Positions 9,391 through 17,215 of a stretch of 64,000 nucleotides of DNA are shown one piece after another (position 1 is the stretch's first letter; the number at the start of each line of letters is the position of its first letter). The position numbers were made by a program, and so were the translations under genes. The stretch is taken from assembly GCF_001754075.1 (NCBI RefSeq), contig NZ_MIEH01000023.1:1-64000 (forward strand), read 5' to 3'. Source of the stretch: Merdimonas faecis. GTDB taxonomy: Bacteria > Bacillota > Clostridia > Lachnospirales > Lachnospiraceae. The notes below the pieces were generated by a model that had not been told where the DNA came from, did no database searches, and worked only from the letters and a program-made list of their open reading frames with translations.

Positions 9391-10344
9391 ATGAAGAAGG
9401 TTACAGTCGTAATACCAAATTATAAAGGGAAAAAATATCTGAAACCCTGCGTGGAAAGCGTTTACGAAAATACAGAGCAGGAACTGGATATGATCATTGT
9501 GGACAATGCATCGGGCGATGGAAGCATGGAAGAGATACAAGAGAATTTTCCCGATGTCACCTGTGTCATGCTTGACCGGAATTATGGTTTCTGCCATGCC
9601 GTCAACGTGGGGATCAGCAAGGCCAAGACGCCCTATGTATTTCTTTTGAACAACGACACGCTTGTGTGCAGGCATGCCATCGATTTCCTGGTTGCGGAAA
9701 TGGAATCAGACGAGAAGATCTTTTCCGTGGAAGCAAAGATGATCCAATATCAGGACCGGACAAAGATCGACAGCGCAGGAACTTTTTATAACGCCCTTGG
9801 GTGGGCATATGCACGGGGGAAAGACAAATCTTCTGAAGGGTACCGGAAGAGAACGGATACATTTTGTGCCTGCGGAGGGGCGGCGATTTACAGGAAGAGT
9901 GTGATCGATGAGATCGGAGACTTTGACGAGACGCATTTTGCTTACCTGGAGGATGTGGATATCGGATATCGGGCGAAAATATTCGGCTGCCGGAATGCCT
10001 ATGAGCCAAAGGCCAGGATCATCCATGTAGGGAGTGCGTCCAGCGGTTCCAGGCATAATGATTTTAAGGTACACTTGTCTGCGAGGAATAACGTATATCT
10101 GATCTACAAAAATATGCCTCCTCTTCAGGTCCTGATTAACATTCCCTTTTTACTGGCAGGGTTTTTGATAAAATTCCTGTTTTTCCTGAAAAAAGGTATG
10201 GGGAAATCTTATCTGAAAGGTCTTGCAGAAGCACCGGCATTGATGAAAAAAGAGAAAAGAGTCCGGTATCAAAAGAAGAATTTTGGGAATTATCTGAAAA
10301 TACAGATAGAATTATGGATCAACATACTTCGACTGTTTTTGTGA
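9391..10344 (+). CDS. GT2 glycosyltransferase, rhamnosyltransferase-like
   Basis: A 317-residue single-domain family 2 glycosyltransferase. The nucleotide-sugar site begins VTVVIPNYKGKKYL, and the metal motif is LLNNDT with Asp89. A C-terminal hydrophobic stretch (about 240-265, LINIPFLLAGFLIKFLFFL) probably binds it to the membrane. The layout resembles WbbL/RfbN-type rhamnosyltransferases, which fits the dTDP-rhamnose genes upstream; the donor sugar is inferred. It is the last gene of the first transcription unit; a new promoter follows. Confidence 0.88.
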   Translation: MKKVTVVIPNYKGKKYLKPCVESVYENTEQELDMIIVDNASGDGSMEEIQENFPDVTCVMLDRNYGFCHAVNVGISKAKTPYVFLLNNDTLVCRHAIDFLVAEMESDEKIFSVEAKMIQYQDRTKIDSAGTFYNALGWAYARGKDKSSEGYRKRTDTFCACGGAAIYRKSVIDEIGDFDETHFAYLEDVDIGYRAKIFGCRNAYEPKARIIHVGSASSGSRHNDFKVHLSARNNVYLIYKNMPPLQVLINIPFLLAGFLIKFLFFLKKGMGKSYLKGLAEAPALMKKEKRVRYQKKNFGNYLKIQIELWINILRLFL

Positions 10345-10390
10345 AAAACTTATTATTATCTTAAAAATAATGCAGAATGACTCGTTTTCC

Positions 10391-10419
10391 TTGCGCATCT
10401 GTGTAAAATAATGTATGAT
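10391..10419 (+). promoter_or_regulatory. Sigma-A promoter of the second polysaccharide unit
   Basis: TTGCGC (10391-10396), 17-nt spacer, TATGAT (10414-10419). It lies in the 128-bp gap before the initiating transferase gene, so the lipid-primer and attachment genes can be transcribed separately from the export operon. Confidence 0.65.
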
Positions 10420-10472
10420 TAATTGAGTATGTTACAAAAGTATTACGAAATGATTTCGGAGTTGATGAAGTT

Positions 10473-11876
10473 TTGATACGTGAAAATCAACCGCTTTTAA
10501 ACCGTCTGCAGGTAGTGATTGATGGGATTATTATTGTGATATCCTACGTGCTGGCGTGGTATCTGCGTTTTAAAAGCGGGATTTTTGAATTAGATCCCTG
10601 GTTTTTGTCTTTGCGGGCATATATGTCTGCCTTGATATTTATTTTGCCGGGGTATCTGTTATTATATTATATTTTTCAGTTATATGTGCCAAGGCGGATG
10701 CGCGGAAGAAGATTAGAGGCCTGGAATGTCCTTCAGGCTAACAGCATCGGGCTTTTGGCTTTTATATTGATTTTGTATTTTCGCCATCAGTCAGATTTCT
10801 CGCGGTTAATGATCTTCATTTTTTATGTGCTAAACGTGTTTTTGGAGGTTTTGTCGCGAAATCTGATCCGTTATGCGCTCAGAAAAATGCGTAGCAAAGG
10901 ATATAATCAGAAGCATATATTGCTGATTGGTTATAGCCGGGCGGCGGAAGAGTATATCGACCGTGTTCACCAGAACCCGGAATGGGGATACAATATACGG
11001 GGCATCCTTGCGGACAACGTGCCAAGGGCAACGGAATACAAGGGGATCAAGGTTCTTGGACGGATTGACAATTTGGAAATCGTACTGCCACAGAACAGGC
11101 TGGATGAGATCATCATTACTCTGGGTCTGGCAGAATATCATAAACTCGAACGTATTGTAAAAATGTGTGAAAAATCCGGCGTCCACACCAAATTTGTGCC
11201 GGACTACAATAAAGTGATACCAAGCAGAGCTTATACGGAAGATATACAAGGGATGCCGGTTATCAATATACGGAGAGTACCGTTAAATGACCCGCTGAAC
11301 CGGTGGCTGAAGCGGGTGGTGGACATCTTTGGCGCCTTTGTAGCGATCATTATCTTTTCGCCGGTCATGCTGATCACGGCTATTGCGATCAAAGTTACGG
11401 CTCCTGGGTCACTGATTTTTGTGCAGGAACGGGTAGGGCTTCACAACCGTCCTTTCCGAATGTATAAGTTCCGTTCCATGGTGGTACAGAGTGAAGAGAC
11501 AGAAAAAGGCGAGTGGACGACACAGAATGATCCCAGGGTTACACCGGTGGGAAAGTTTATCAGGAAAACCAGTATTGATGAACTTCCCCAGCTTTTTAAT
11601 GTTCTGAAAGGGAATATGAGCCTGGTAGGGCCACGACCGGAGCGTCCACAGTTTGTGGAGAAGTTTAAGGAAGAAATTCCAAGATACATGATCAAACATC
11701 AGGTTCGGCCCGGGATCACCGGGTGGGCTCAGGTGAATGGATATCGGGGAGATACTTCTATTTATAAACGGATTGAATATGATTTATATTATATTGAAAA
11801 CTGGACCCTGGGGCTGGATATGAAAATTATCATTCTGACGTTTATCAAAGGATTTATTAATAAGAACGCCTACTGA
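10473..11876 (+). CDS. Undecaprenyl-phosphate sugar-1-phosphate transferase (WbaP/CpsE type)
   Basis: A 467-residue polyprenyl glycosylphosphotransferase that starts glycan synthesis by moving a sugar-1-phosphate to undecaprenyl phosphate. It has an N-terminal four-helix membrane region (about 10-135), a central soluble domain (about 140-265, starting KHILLIGYSRAAEEY) and the catalytic domain (about 270-467). The last shows the re-entrant helix VVDIFGAFVAIIIFSPVML, VQERVGLHNRPFRMYKFRSM, DELPQLFNVL and VGPRPERP. The start is TTG at 10473; the only nearby ATG (10465) is out of frame and hits a stop, and GGAG lies 11 nt upstream. The sugar is unknown. Confidence 0.92.
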   Translation: MIRENQPLLNRLQVVIDGIIIVISYVLAWYLRFKSGIFELDPWFLSLRAYMSALIFILPGYLLLYYIFQLYVPRRMRGRRLEAWNVLQANSIGLLAFILILYFRHQSDFSRLMIFIFYVLNVFLEVLSRNLIRYALRKMRSKGYNQKHILLIGYSRAAEEYIDRVHQNPEWGYNIRGILADNVPRATEYKGIKVLGRIDNLEIVLPQNRLDEIIITLGLAEYHKLERIVKMCEKSGVHTKFVPDYNKVIPSRAYTEDIQGMPVINIRRVPLNDPLNRWLKRVVDIFGAFVAIIIFSPVMLITAIAIKVTAPGSLIFVQERVGLHNRPFRMYKFRSMVVQSEETEKGEWTTQNDPRVTPVGKFIRKTSIDELPQLFNVLKGNMSLVGPRPERPQFVEKFKEEIPRYMIKHQVRPGITGWAQVNGYRGDTSIYKRIEYDLYYIENWTLGLDMKIIILTFIKGFINKNAY

Positions 11877-11893
11877 TAATCAAAGGGGAAGAT

Positions 11894-13003
11894 ATGGCAA
11901 AGAAAAGAAGTAGAAAAGCGGCAAGGCTTACAAAAGAAGAGAGAAAAAAACGGCTGCGGAAAAGAAGACGCAGAAGAATCATGGTTCTTGTGCTGGAAAT
12001 TATTATCCTTGCAGTTTTATGTGTGGCGGCATATGCAATCTTCAAACTGGGGAAGCTAAATCATGTCACATTAAATGTTGATAATAACGGCTGGACACAG
12101 GAAGGCTATACGAACATTGCCCTTTTTGGGAACGACAGCAGAGGAGAAGCCGGGGAGGATGGCGGACCTGCCCGAAGTGACACGATCATCATTGCAAGCA
12201 TGAACAATGAGACAAAAGAAGTAAAGCTGGTTTCTGTATACCGGGATACGATGCTGGAGCAGGAAGGGCAACATTATGATAAGGCAAATGTGGCCTATGC
12301 CCAGGGTGGCCCGGAAGAGGCAGTATCTATGCTGAACCGCAACCTCGACCTTGATATCCAAGACTATGTCAGTGTAAATTTCCTTGCGCTGGCGGATGTG
12401 GTTGACCTGCTGGGTGGGGTAGATATGGACCTGACTTATGAGGAGGTCGTCCATATGAATAATTATTGTGTGGAGACGTCCGAGGTTACGGGAAAGGATT
12501 ATGAAAGGATTGAACCCGAAGAAGCAGGCACCTATCACCTGAACGGCGTGCAGGCGGTGTCCTATGCGAGAATCCGGTATACGTCGGGTGGAGATTTTAC
12601 CAGGACAGAGCGCCAGCGGCTTTTGATTGAAAAAGTTGCGGAGAAGGCAAAAGATGCAGGAATCGTAAAGATCAATGAGATTATTGATGAAGTTTTGCCA
12701 GAGGTTTCTACAAGCTTGTCTGCCAGTGAAATCCTGCAGATGGCAGTGGGAGTATTTGATTATAGTCTGGGTGATACACAAGGATTTCCGATTGATGCTG
12801 CAACGCCAGAATCGGTTCCGGGATATTCTGGATCCTATGTAGTGCCAGTAGGACTGGAAAACAATGTGATCCAACTTCATGAATTCCTGTTTCCAGATGA
12901 AGAATATACGCCAACAGAGAATTTGACCAGTATCAGCGATAATATTGCGTATATTACAGGAATCTATCCGGAGCCAGAAGATGAAGAGGAGTCGGAAGAG
13001 TAA
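11894..13003 (+). CDS. LytR-CpsA-Psr (LCP) family glycopolymer ligase
   Basis: LCP proteins transfer glycopolymers from undecaprenyl carrier to peptidoglycan at the outer membrane face. This 369-residue protein has a very basic cytoplasmic start (KKRLRKRRRRR), one membrane helix (about 35-55) and an LCP domain (about 75-235). Conserved blocks are FGNDSR, the Asp-bearing SDTIIIASMN, VYRDT, and YARIRYTSGGDFTRTERQR with the catalytic arginines. The tail is acidic. It shares long runs with the second LCP gene 2.2 kb away, so the two are paralogues. Its last base overlaps the start of the next gene. Confidence 0.93.
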   Translation: MAKKRSRKAARLTKEERKKRLRKRRRRRIMVLVLEIIILAVLCVAAYAIFKLGKLNHVTLNVDNNGWTQEGYTNIALFGNDSRGEAGEDGGPARSDTIIIASMNNETKEVKLVSVYRDTMLEQEGQHYDKANVAYAQGGPEEAVSMLNRNLDLDIQDYVSVNFLALADVVDLLGGVDMDLTYEEVVHMNNYCVETSEVTGKDYERIEPEEAGTYHLNGVQAVSYARIRYTSGGDFTRTERQRLLIEKVAEKAKDAGIVKINEIIDEVLPEVSTSLSASEILQMAVGVFDYSLGDTQGFPIDAATPESVPGYSGSYVVPVGLENNVIQLHEFLFPDEEYTPTENLTSISDNIAYITGIYPEPEDEEESEE

Positions 13004-14016
13004 TGGGGCAAAAAAAAATATTGCTGATAGCTCCTGTCTTTTTTGACTACTATAAAGATATTCTGGATGAGCTATGTGACATGGGTTATGAGGCAGATTA
13101 TATCTGTGATACTTACAGCAACTCCAGCTTCTCTAAGGCTTTGGGACGGGTAAATAAGAAATTGATTCTGGGATCTATGAAAAAAGCCTTCTTAAGAGAT
13201 ATCCTCCCGAAGATCTGCGCTAGGAAATATGACTTTGTTTTTGTGGTTGCGGGAATGACCTTTGCCTTTTCGACGGATATGGTGAAAAAGATCAGGGAGA
13301 TTCAGCAAAAGGCAGAGTTTATATTATATCAGTGGGATTCAGAAGAAAATCTCCCTTATGTGAAGAAGATACATCCTTTTTTCGACAGAATCTATTCTTT
13401 TGACCCTGTAGACTGCAAAGAAAATGAAATTTACACGTTTCTTCCACTTTTCTATAACAGGCAATATGAAAAAATAGGTGAACATTCAAAAAGACGGAAG
13501 TGGAAATATGACTGTTCTTATATCGGCACGGCTCATCCGCAGAAATATAAGAGCATTAACCAAATGTCGGAAGCGTTGAAAGGGCTGATGCCAAGACAGT
13601 TTGTCTATCATTATATGCCATCGAATCTGAAATATTTTTATCACAAATTGTTTGCAAAGGAATACCACAGTGCTCGGTTTTCAGAATTCCAGAAGGAGAA
13701 GCTTCCGGGCAGTGTGTCAGCAAAAATATTTGAAGAATCGAAATGCATTTTGGATGCACCTCAGGCTGGTCAGCGAGGACTGACAATCCGTACGATGGAA
13801 TGTCTGGGGGCGAAGCGGAAGCTGATTACTACAAATATAGATGTTAAAAATTATGATTTCTATCGGGAAAGCAATATTTTAGTATTCCAGGGGGAGATTG
13901 ACGGTACGAGCGTTTTTTTTACAAAGGAATACGAAGATCTTCCTCAGGAAGTATACCAGAAATATTCATTGAGGAACTGGCTTATGACACTTCTTCAAGT
14001 TACGAAAAATGCGTAG
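13003..14016 (+). CDS. CgeB-like putative glycosyltransferase
   Basis: A 337-residue soluble protein without a signal peptide. It begins with a Rossmann-like strand (KKILLIAPVFFDYYKDIL). The C-terminal third has the pattern of the CgeB/YkvP glycosyltransferase group: FEESKCILDAPQAGQRGLTIRTMECL and RKLITTNIDVKNYDFY. These resemble the donor-site loop of GT-B enzymes. The start overlaps the LCP stop by one base (TAATG), implying coupled translation and a role in the same glycan. It could modify the chain or a lipid-linked intermediate; substrate is unknown. Confidence 0.6.
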   Translation: MGQKKILLIAPVFFDYYKDILDELCDMGYEADYICDTYSNSSFSKALGRVNKKLILGSMKKAFLRDILPKICARKYDFVFVVAGMTFAFSTDMVKKIREIQQKAEFILYQWDSEENLPYVKKIHPFFDRIYSFDPVDCKENEIYTFLPLFYNRQYEKIGEHSKRRKWKYDCSYIGTAHPQKYKSINQMSEALKGLMPRQFVYHYMPSNLKYFYHKLFAKEYHSARFSEFQKEKLPGSVSAKIFEESKCILDAPQAGQRGLTIRTMECLGAKRKLITTNIDVKNYDFYRESNILVFQGEIDGTSVFFTKEYEDLPQEVYQKYSLRNWLMTLLQVTKNA

Positions 14017-14021
14017 AAATG

Positions 14022-14050
14022 TTGAATTTTCAAAAAAAATAAGGTATTAT
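14022..14050 (+). promoter_or_regulatory. Sigma-A promoter before the second LCP gene
   Basis: TTGAAT (14022-14027), 17-nt A-rich spacer, TATTAT (14045-14050), about 50 bp upstream of the ATG. The second LCP gene can thus be expressed without the first. Confidence 0.65.
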
Positions 14051-14101
14051 GTAAAACGTACTATTTCATGAAAATATGACACAAAGGAAAGGATAAAGGC
14101 C

Positions 14102-15505
14102 ATGGCAACAAGACGCCGATATAGAAGAGGGCGAAGAAAAAAGAGAGGATTCGCTTCCTGGTCATTAGGAAAAAAGATTGCAGTCATTTTAAGTTCGACA
14201 TTACTGGGAGTTTTAGCAATCGGCACGGTGATTTTGGCAAGCAAATTAAGTAAGATCGAAACGACGGAATTAAATGCGGAAAACTTGAATATTTCAGATG
14301 AAGTGGAGCACGAAACTGGATATGTCAATGTAGCACTGTTCGGATTGGACTCCAGAGAAAATGACTTGGGAAAGGGAAATCGAAGCGACACCATCATGAT
14401 TGCCAGCCTGAACAGAGAGACAAAAGAGGTGAAGCTTGTCTCAGTGTTCCGCGATACGCTTTTAGAATTAGAAGACGGAAGTTACAATAAAGCAAATGCC
14501 GCTTATGCGTTTGGGGGCCCGGAAGAGGCGGTATCTATGCTGAACAGAAATTTGGATATGAATATTGAAAAGTATGTGACTGTGAATTTTAATGCACTGG
14601 TAGATGTTATAGATGCTCTTGGGGGATTGGATGTAACTATGACAGCAGAAGAAGTTGGCCATATGAACAATTATTGTGTGGAAACTTCTAAGGTAACTGG
14701 AAAAGATTACGAAAGAATTGATCCGCAAGAGGCTGGAACCTATCATTTAAATGGTGTACAGGCTGTGTCTTATTCGAGAATTCGATATACGGCGGGAGGG
14801 GATTTTTTACGTTCGGCCAGACAGAGAACGATTCTGATGATGATTGCAGATAAAGCAAAGACAATGGGAATATCAGAACTTAACAAAATTGCTGATGATG
14901 TTTTCCCACAGATATCTACAAATTTTACACTAACAGAAATGCTTGGATATTTAAAAGATATTGCAGATTACAAAATAGGAGAAACTATTGGTTTTCCGGA
15001 GGATAATACAACAGACACTTTAAATGAAGTGGGAAGTGTTGTAATTCCTAATTCTTTGACCCAGAGTGTACAAGATTTACACCAATTTCTGTTTGGCAAT
15101 GACGGATATACAGTATCCAGTACAGTGCAAGGAATTGAGAGTGGGATTAATACCCGTGCAGCGGATCGTGCAACAGAAGAAAATTATACAGAAGAAGAAG
15201 AGGAAACTTACGATTATAATACAAACAGCGGTACTACAGGCTTAGGAACTGGTACTTCTGGAGGCAGAGAGAGTGGTTCGGGAACAAATTCTGGCGGAAC
15301 TGACTGGACCGGCGGAACTGGTACAGGAGGCGGAACTGACTGGACCGGCGGAACTGGTACAGGAGGCGGAACTGGTACGGATACAGGCGGCGGAACCGGA
15401 ACAGGCGGAGATGGAACAGGCAGCGGAAGTGGTACAGACACAGGCGGCGGAACCGGAACAGGCGACGGAAGCGGTACAGGAGACGGCACTGCACCGGTGG
15501 GATAA
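14102..15505 (+). CDS. LCP family glycopolymer ligase with Gly/Thr-rich repeat tail
   Basis: A 467-residue paralogue of the LCP protein upstream. It has a basic N-terminus, a membrane helix (about 25-45) and an LCP domain (about 75-240) with FGLDSR, RSDTIMIASLN, VFRDT and YSRIRYTAGGDFLRSARQR. Unlike its partner it ends with about 90 residues of low-complexity sequence rich in Gly and Thr, built on a 12-residue unit GGTDWTGGTGTG. The tail is extracellular by topology and may act as a wall-spanning spacer or glycan-contact region. The gene is followed at 46 bp by the cohesin-like membrane protein, suggesting shared expression from the promoter at 14022. Confidence 0.92.
   Translation: MATRRRYRRGRRKKRGFASWSLGKKIAVILSSTLLGVLAIGTVILASKLSKIETTELNAENLNISDEVEHETGYVNVALFGLDSRENDLGKGNRSDTIMIASLNRETKEVKLVSVFRDTLLELEDGSYNKANAAYAFGGPEEAVSMLNRNLDMNIEKYVTVNFNALVDVIDALGGLDVTMTAEEVGHMNNYCVETSKVTGKDYERIDPQEAGTYHLNGVQAVSYSRIRYTAGGDFLRSARQRTILMMIADKAKTMGISELNKIADDVFPQISTNFTLTEMLGYLKDIADYKIGETIGFPEDNTTDTLNEVGSVVIPNSLTQSVQDLHQFLFGNDGYTVSSTVQGIESGINTRAADRATEENYTEEEEETYDYNTNSGTTGLGTGTSGGRESGSGTNSGGTDWTGGTGTGGGTDWTGGTGTGGGTGTDTGGGTGTGGDGTGSGSGTDTGGGTGTGDGSGTGDGTAPVG
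15236..15504 (+). repeat. Tandem coding repeat, 36-bp unit plus degenerate copies
   Basis: Two identical 36-bp units, 15293-15328 and 15329-15364, encode GGTDWTGGTGTG twice. Flanking sequence at 15236-15292 and 15365-15504 is made of shorter degenerate pieces of the same Gly/Thr pattern. Such repeats can change copy number by slippage while staying in frame, because the unit is a multiple of three. Confidence 0.9.
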
Positions 15506-15551
15506 AAGCAATAAATGTAATTATTATAAATAAGAAAATGAGGTAAAGCAC

Positions 15552-17063
15552 ATGAGAAGAATTAAAAAAGCCCTTGCGGCCCTTGCGATAGTGTGTTTGT
15601 TCGTCCCATGCATATCGTTGGTGACACATGCGGCTTCAGCGGAACTTCGGTTTACAGATCCCTCAACGACGGTGGGAGCGGAAGTAGAGGTGACTGCGAA
15701 ATTTACAGCACCGGTGCTGATGGATTCGCTGGAGGCGACGCTTACTTATGATTCCAGTAAGCTCAGGTTCGTCAGTGGCGACAGCGCTACAGGCGGTGAC
15801 GGTACCGTTACGATCTCCGGAAACGGAGGGAGTGCCACAGAGGCGTCTTTTGCACTGACCTTTCAGGCATTAGCAGAGGGAACGACGAACATCCAGGTGT
15901 CCCAGTCTTCGGGAACAGATGCGACTGGAGTTGCCCTGGATATTACGAATGGAAGCTCGGCGGTGACGATCGGCCCCGGCGATCCATCGCTGATTACAGA
16001 GGAGGATGGTACGTCTTCCACGGAATCCTCTGGAAACGGATCGCAAGTGGAAGTAAACGGGGTGCAGTATACGATCACAGGCGGTTTTTCAGAGGCACTG
16101 ATCCCGACTGGTTTTACAAAGGGCGAAACACAGTATGAAGGAACATCCTGTGAAGTTGTTACACAGGAGGCCAGCGGACAGACTGCTTTCTATTTGACAG
16201 CTGCCGACAGCGGAGAGTCAGATTTCTTTTTGTATGATAGTGAAAATGGAACGTTTTCACCTTTTGAACAGGTAGAACTTTCTCAGGACCGATACATCGT
16301 CCTTTTGCAGGATGACGGAAGCGTCAGTCTTCCAAGTGCGTATCAGGAGACTACACTGACCCTGAACGGTAAAGAATTTCCGGCCTGGCAGAATACAGAT
16401 AACGCAGATTACTATGTTGTCTATGCACTGAATGCAGACGGGCAGAAAGGCTTATATCAATATGATACCGTGGATGGGACTTACCAGCGGTATGTGGAGA
16501 ATACAGCAGCTTCTTCCGAAGAGGAAAGCGGCTCTTCCGCAGGCGGACTTTGGGGCAGGATCCTTGATTTTATCAGCAATTTCCTGGATATCATCGTGAT
16601 CATTGCGGCGGTAGTATTCCTGATCCTTCTGATCGTGCTGATCGTAACGGCGGTGAAGCTGCGCCATCGTGATCTGGAGCTTGACGATCTCTACGATGAG
16701 TATGGCATTGACCTGGATGAAGAGGAAGCATCCAAGTCTTCTAAAGGAAAGAAAAAAACTGCTGCAGTCAAGGGAGGCCCGAAGGGCGGTCCGGCAGTAA
16801 GAAAGCCGGCGCAGACGGCGCAGATCGACCTTGATGAGGACGATTTTGACGATTTCGAGGATTACGAAGAAGAGGAATTTGATGATTACGGTACCATGGA
16901 GATGGAAGATTTAGACGAGGACGAGTTTGATGAGTATGAAGAGGATGAAGCAGATGAAATGATCGACGATCTGGATGAACTGCTCAGCAGACAGCCCAAG
17001 AAAAAAAGAAGCCATATGGAACCGGATGATACCTTTAAGGTAGACTTTATTGACTTGGATTAA
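15552..17063 (+). CDS. Cohesin-domain-like membrane-anchored surface protein
   Basis: A 503-residue protein with a signal peptide (1-28, cleavage near THAASA). An extracellular domain (about 30-135) resembles cohesin-type beta sandwiches: VGAEVEVTAKFTAP, LEATLTYDSSKLRFVSG, then a run of beta strands to VTIGPGD. A second, unrecognised domain covers about 165-320. One membrane helix follows (about 345-368, IIVIIAAVVFLILLIVLIV), then a long cytoplasmic tail of over 100 residues that is extremely acidic (repeated D/E runs, 410-470). Cohesin domains bind partner proteins, so a structural role at the cell surface linked to the LCP system is plausible but inferred. Confidence 0.75.
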   Translation: MRRIKKALAALAIVCLFVPCISLVTHAASAELRFTDPSTTVGAEVEVTAKFTAPVLMDSLEATLTYDSSKLRFVSGDSATGGDGTVTISGNGGSATEASFALTFQALAEGTTNIQVSQSSGTDATGVALDITNGSSAVTIGPGDPSLITEEDGTSSTESSGNGSQVEVNGVQYTITGGFSEALIPTGFTKGETQYEGTSCEVVTQEASGQTAFYLTAADSGESDFFLYDSENGTFSPFEQVELSQDRYIVLLQDDGSVSLPSAYQETTLTLNGKEFPAWQNTDNADYYVVYALNADGQKGLYQYDTVDGTYQRYVENTAASSEEESGSSAGGLWGRILDFISNFLDIIVIIAAVVFLILLIVLIVTAVKLRHRDLELDDLYDEYGIDLDEEEASKSSKGKKKTAAVKGGPKGGPAVRKPAQTAQIDLDEDDFDDFEDYEEEEFDDYGTMEMEDLDEDEFDEYEEDEADEMIDDLDELLSRQPKKKRSHMEPDDTFKVDFIDLD

Positions 17064-17090
17064 TAGAGTGAATCGGGACGATTCATCAGA

Positions 17091-17120
17091 GAGGATGTCT
17101 TTGTGACATCCTCTTTTTCT
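17091..17120 (+). terminator. Rho-independent terminator
   Basis: GAGGATGTC and GACATCCTC form the stem around a short TTTGT loop, followed by TTTTTCTTT. It ends the LCP/cohesin unit. Its T-tract abuts the -35 of the glmS promoter. Confidence 0.85.
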
Positions 17121-17148
17121 TTACAGATGCTCTGCAATCTGATACAAT
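17120..17148 (+). promoter_or_regulatory. glmS: Sigma-A promoter of glmS
   Basis: TTTACA (17120-17125), 17-nt spacer, TACAAT (17143-17148). Transcription would begin near 17155, leaving a leader of about 60 nt, too short for a glmS ribozyme. Confidence 0.7.
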
Positions 17149-17215
17149 ATGGTTTGATAGTGCAAAAAAATCAGCAATTTGTGCAAATAAAAACAATCAT
17201 AAGGAGCATCAGACT

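Noticed and set aside
15293-15364. Two identical 36-bp units as a possible CRISPR array
   Set aside because: No spacers: the units are contiguous, in frame and coding. No cas genes are nearby.
15234-15629. Proline/arginine-rich frames opposite the LCP repeat tail
   Set aside because: They are reverse translations of the Gly/Thr repeat and have no start signal.
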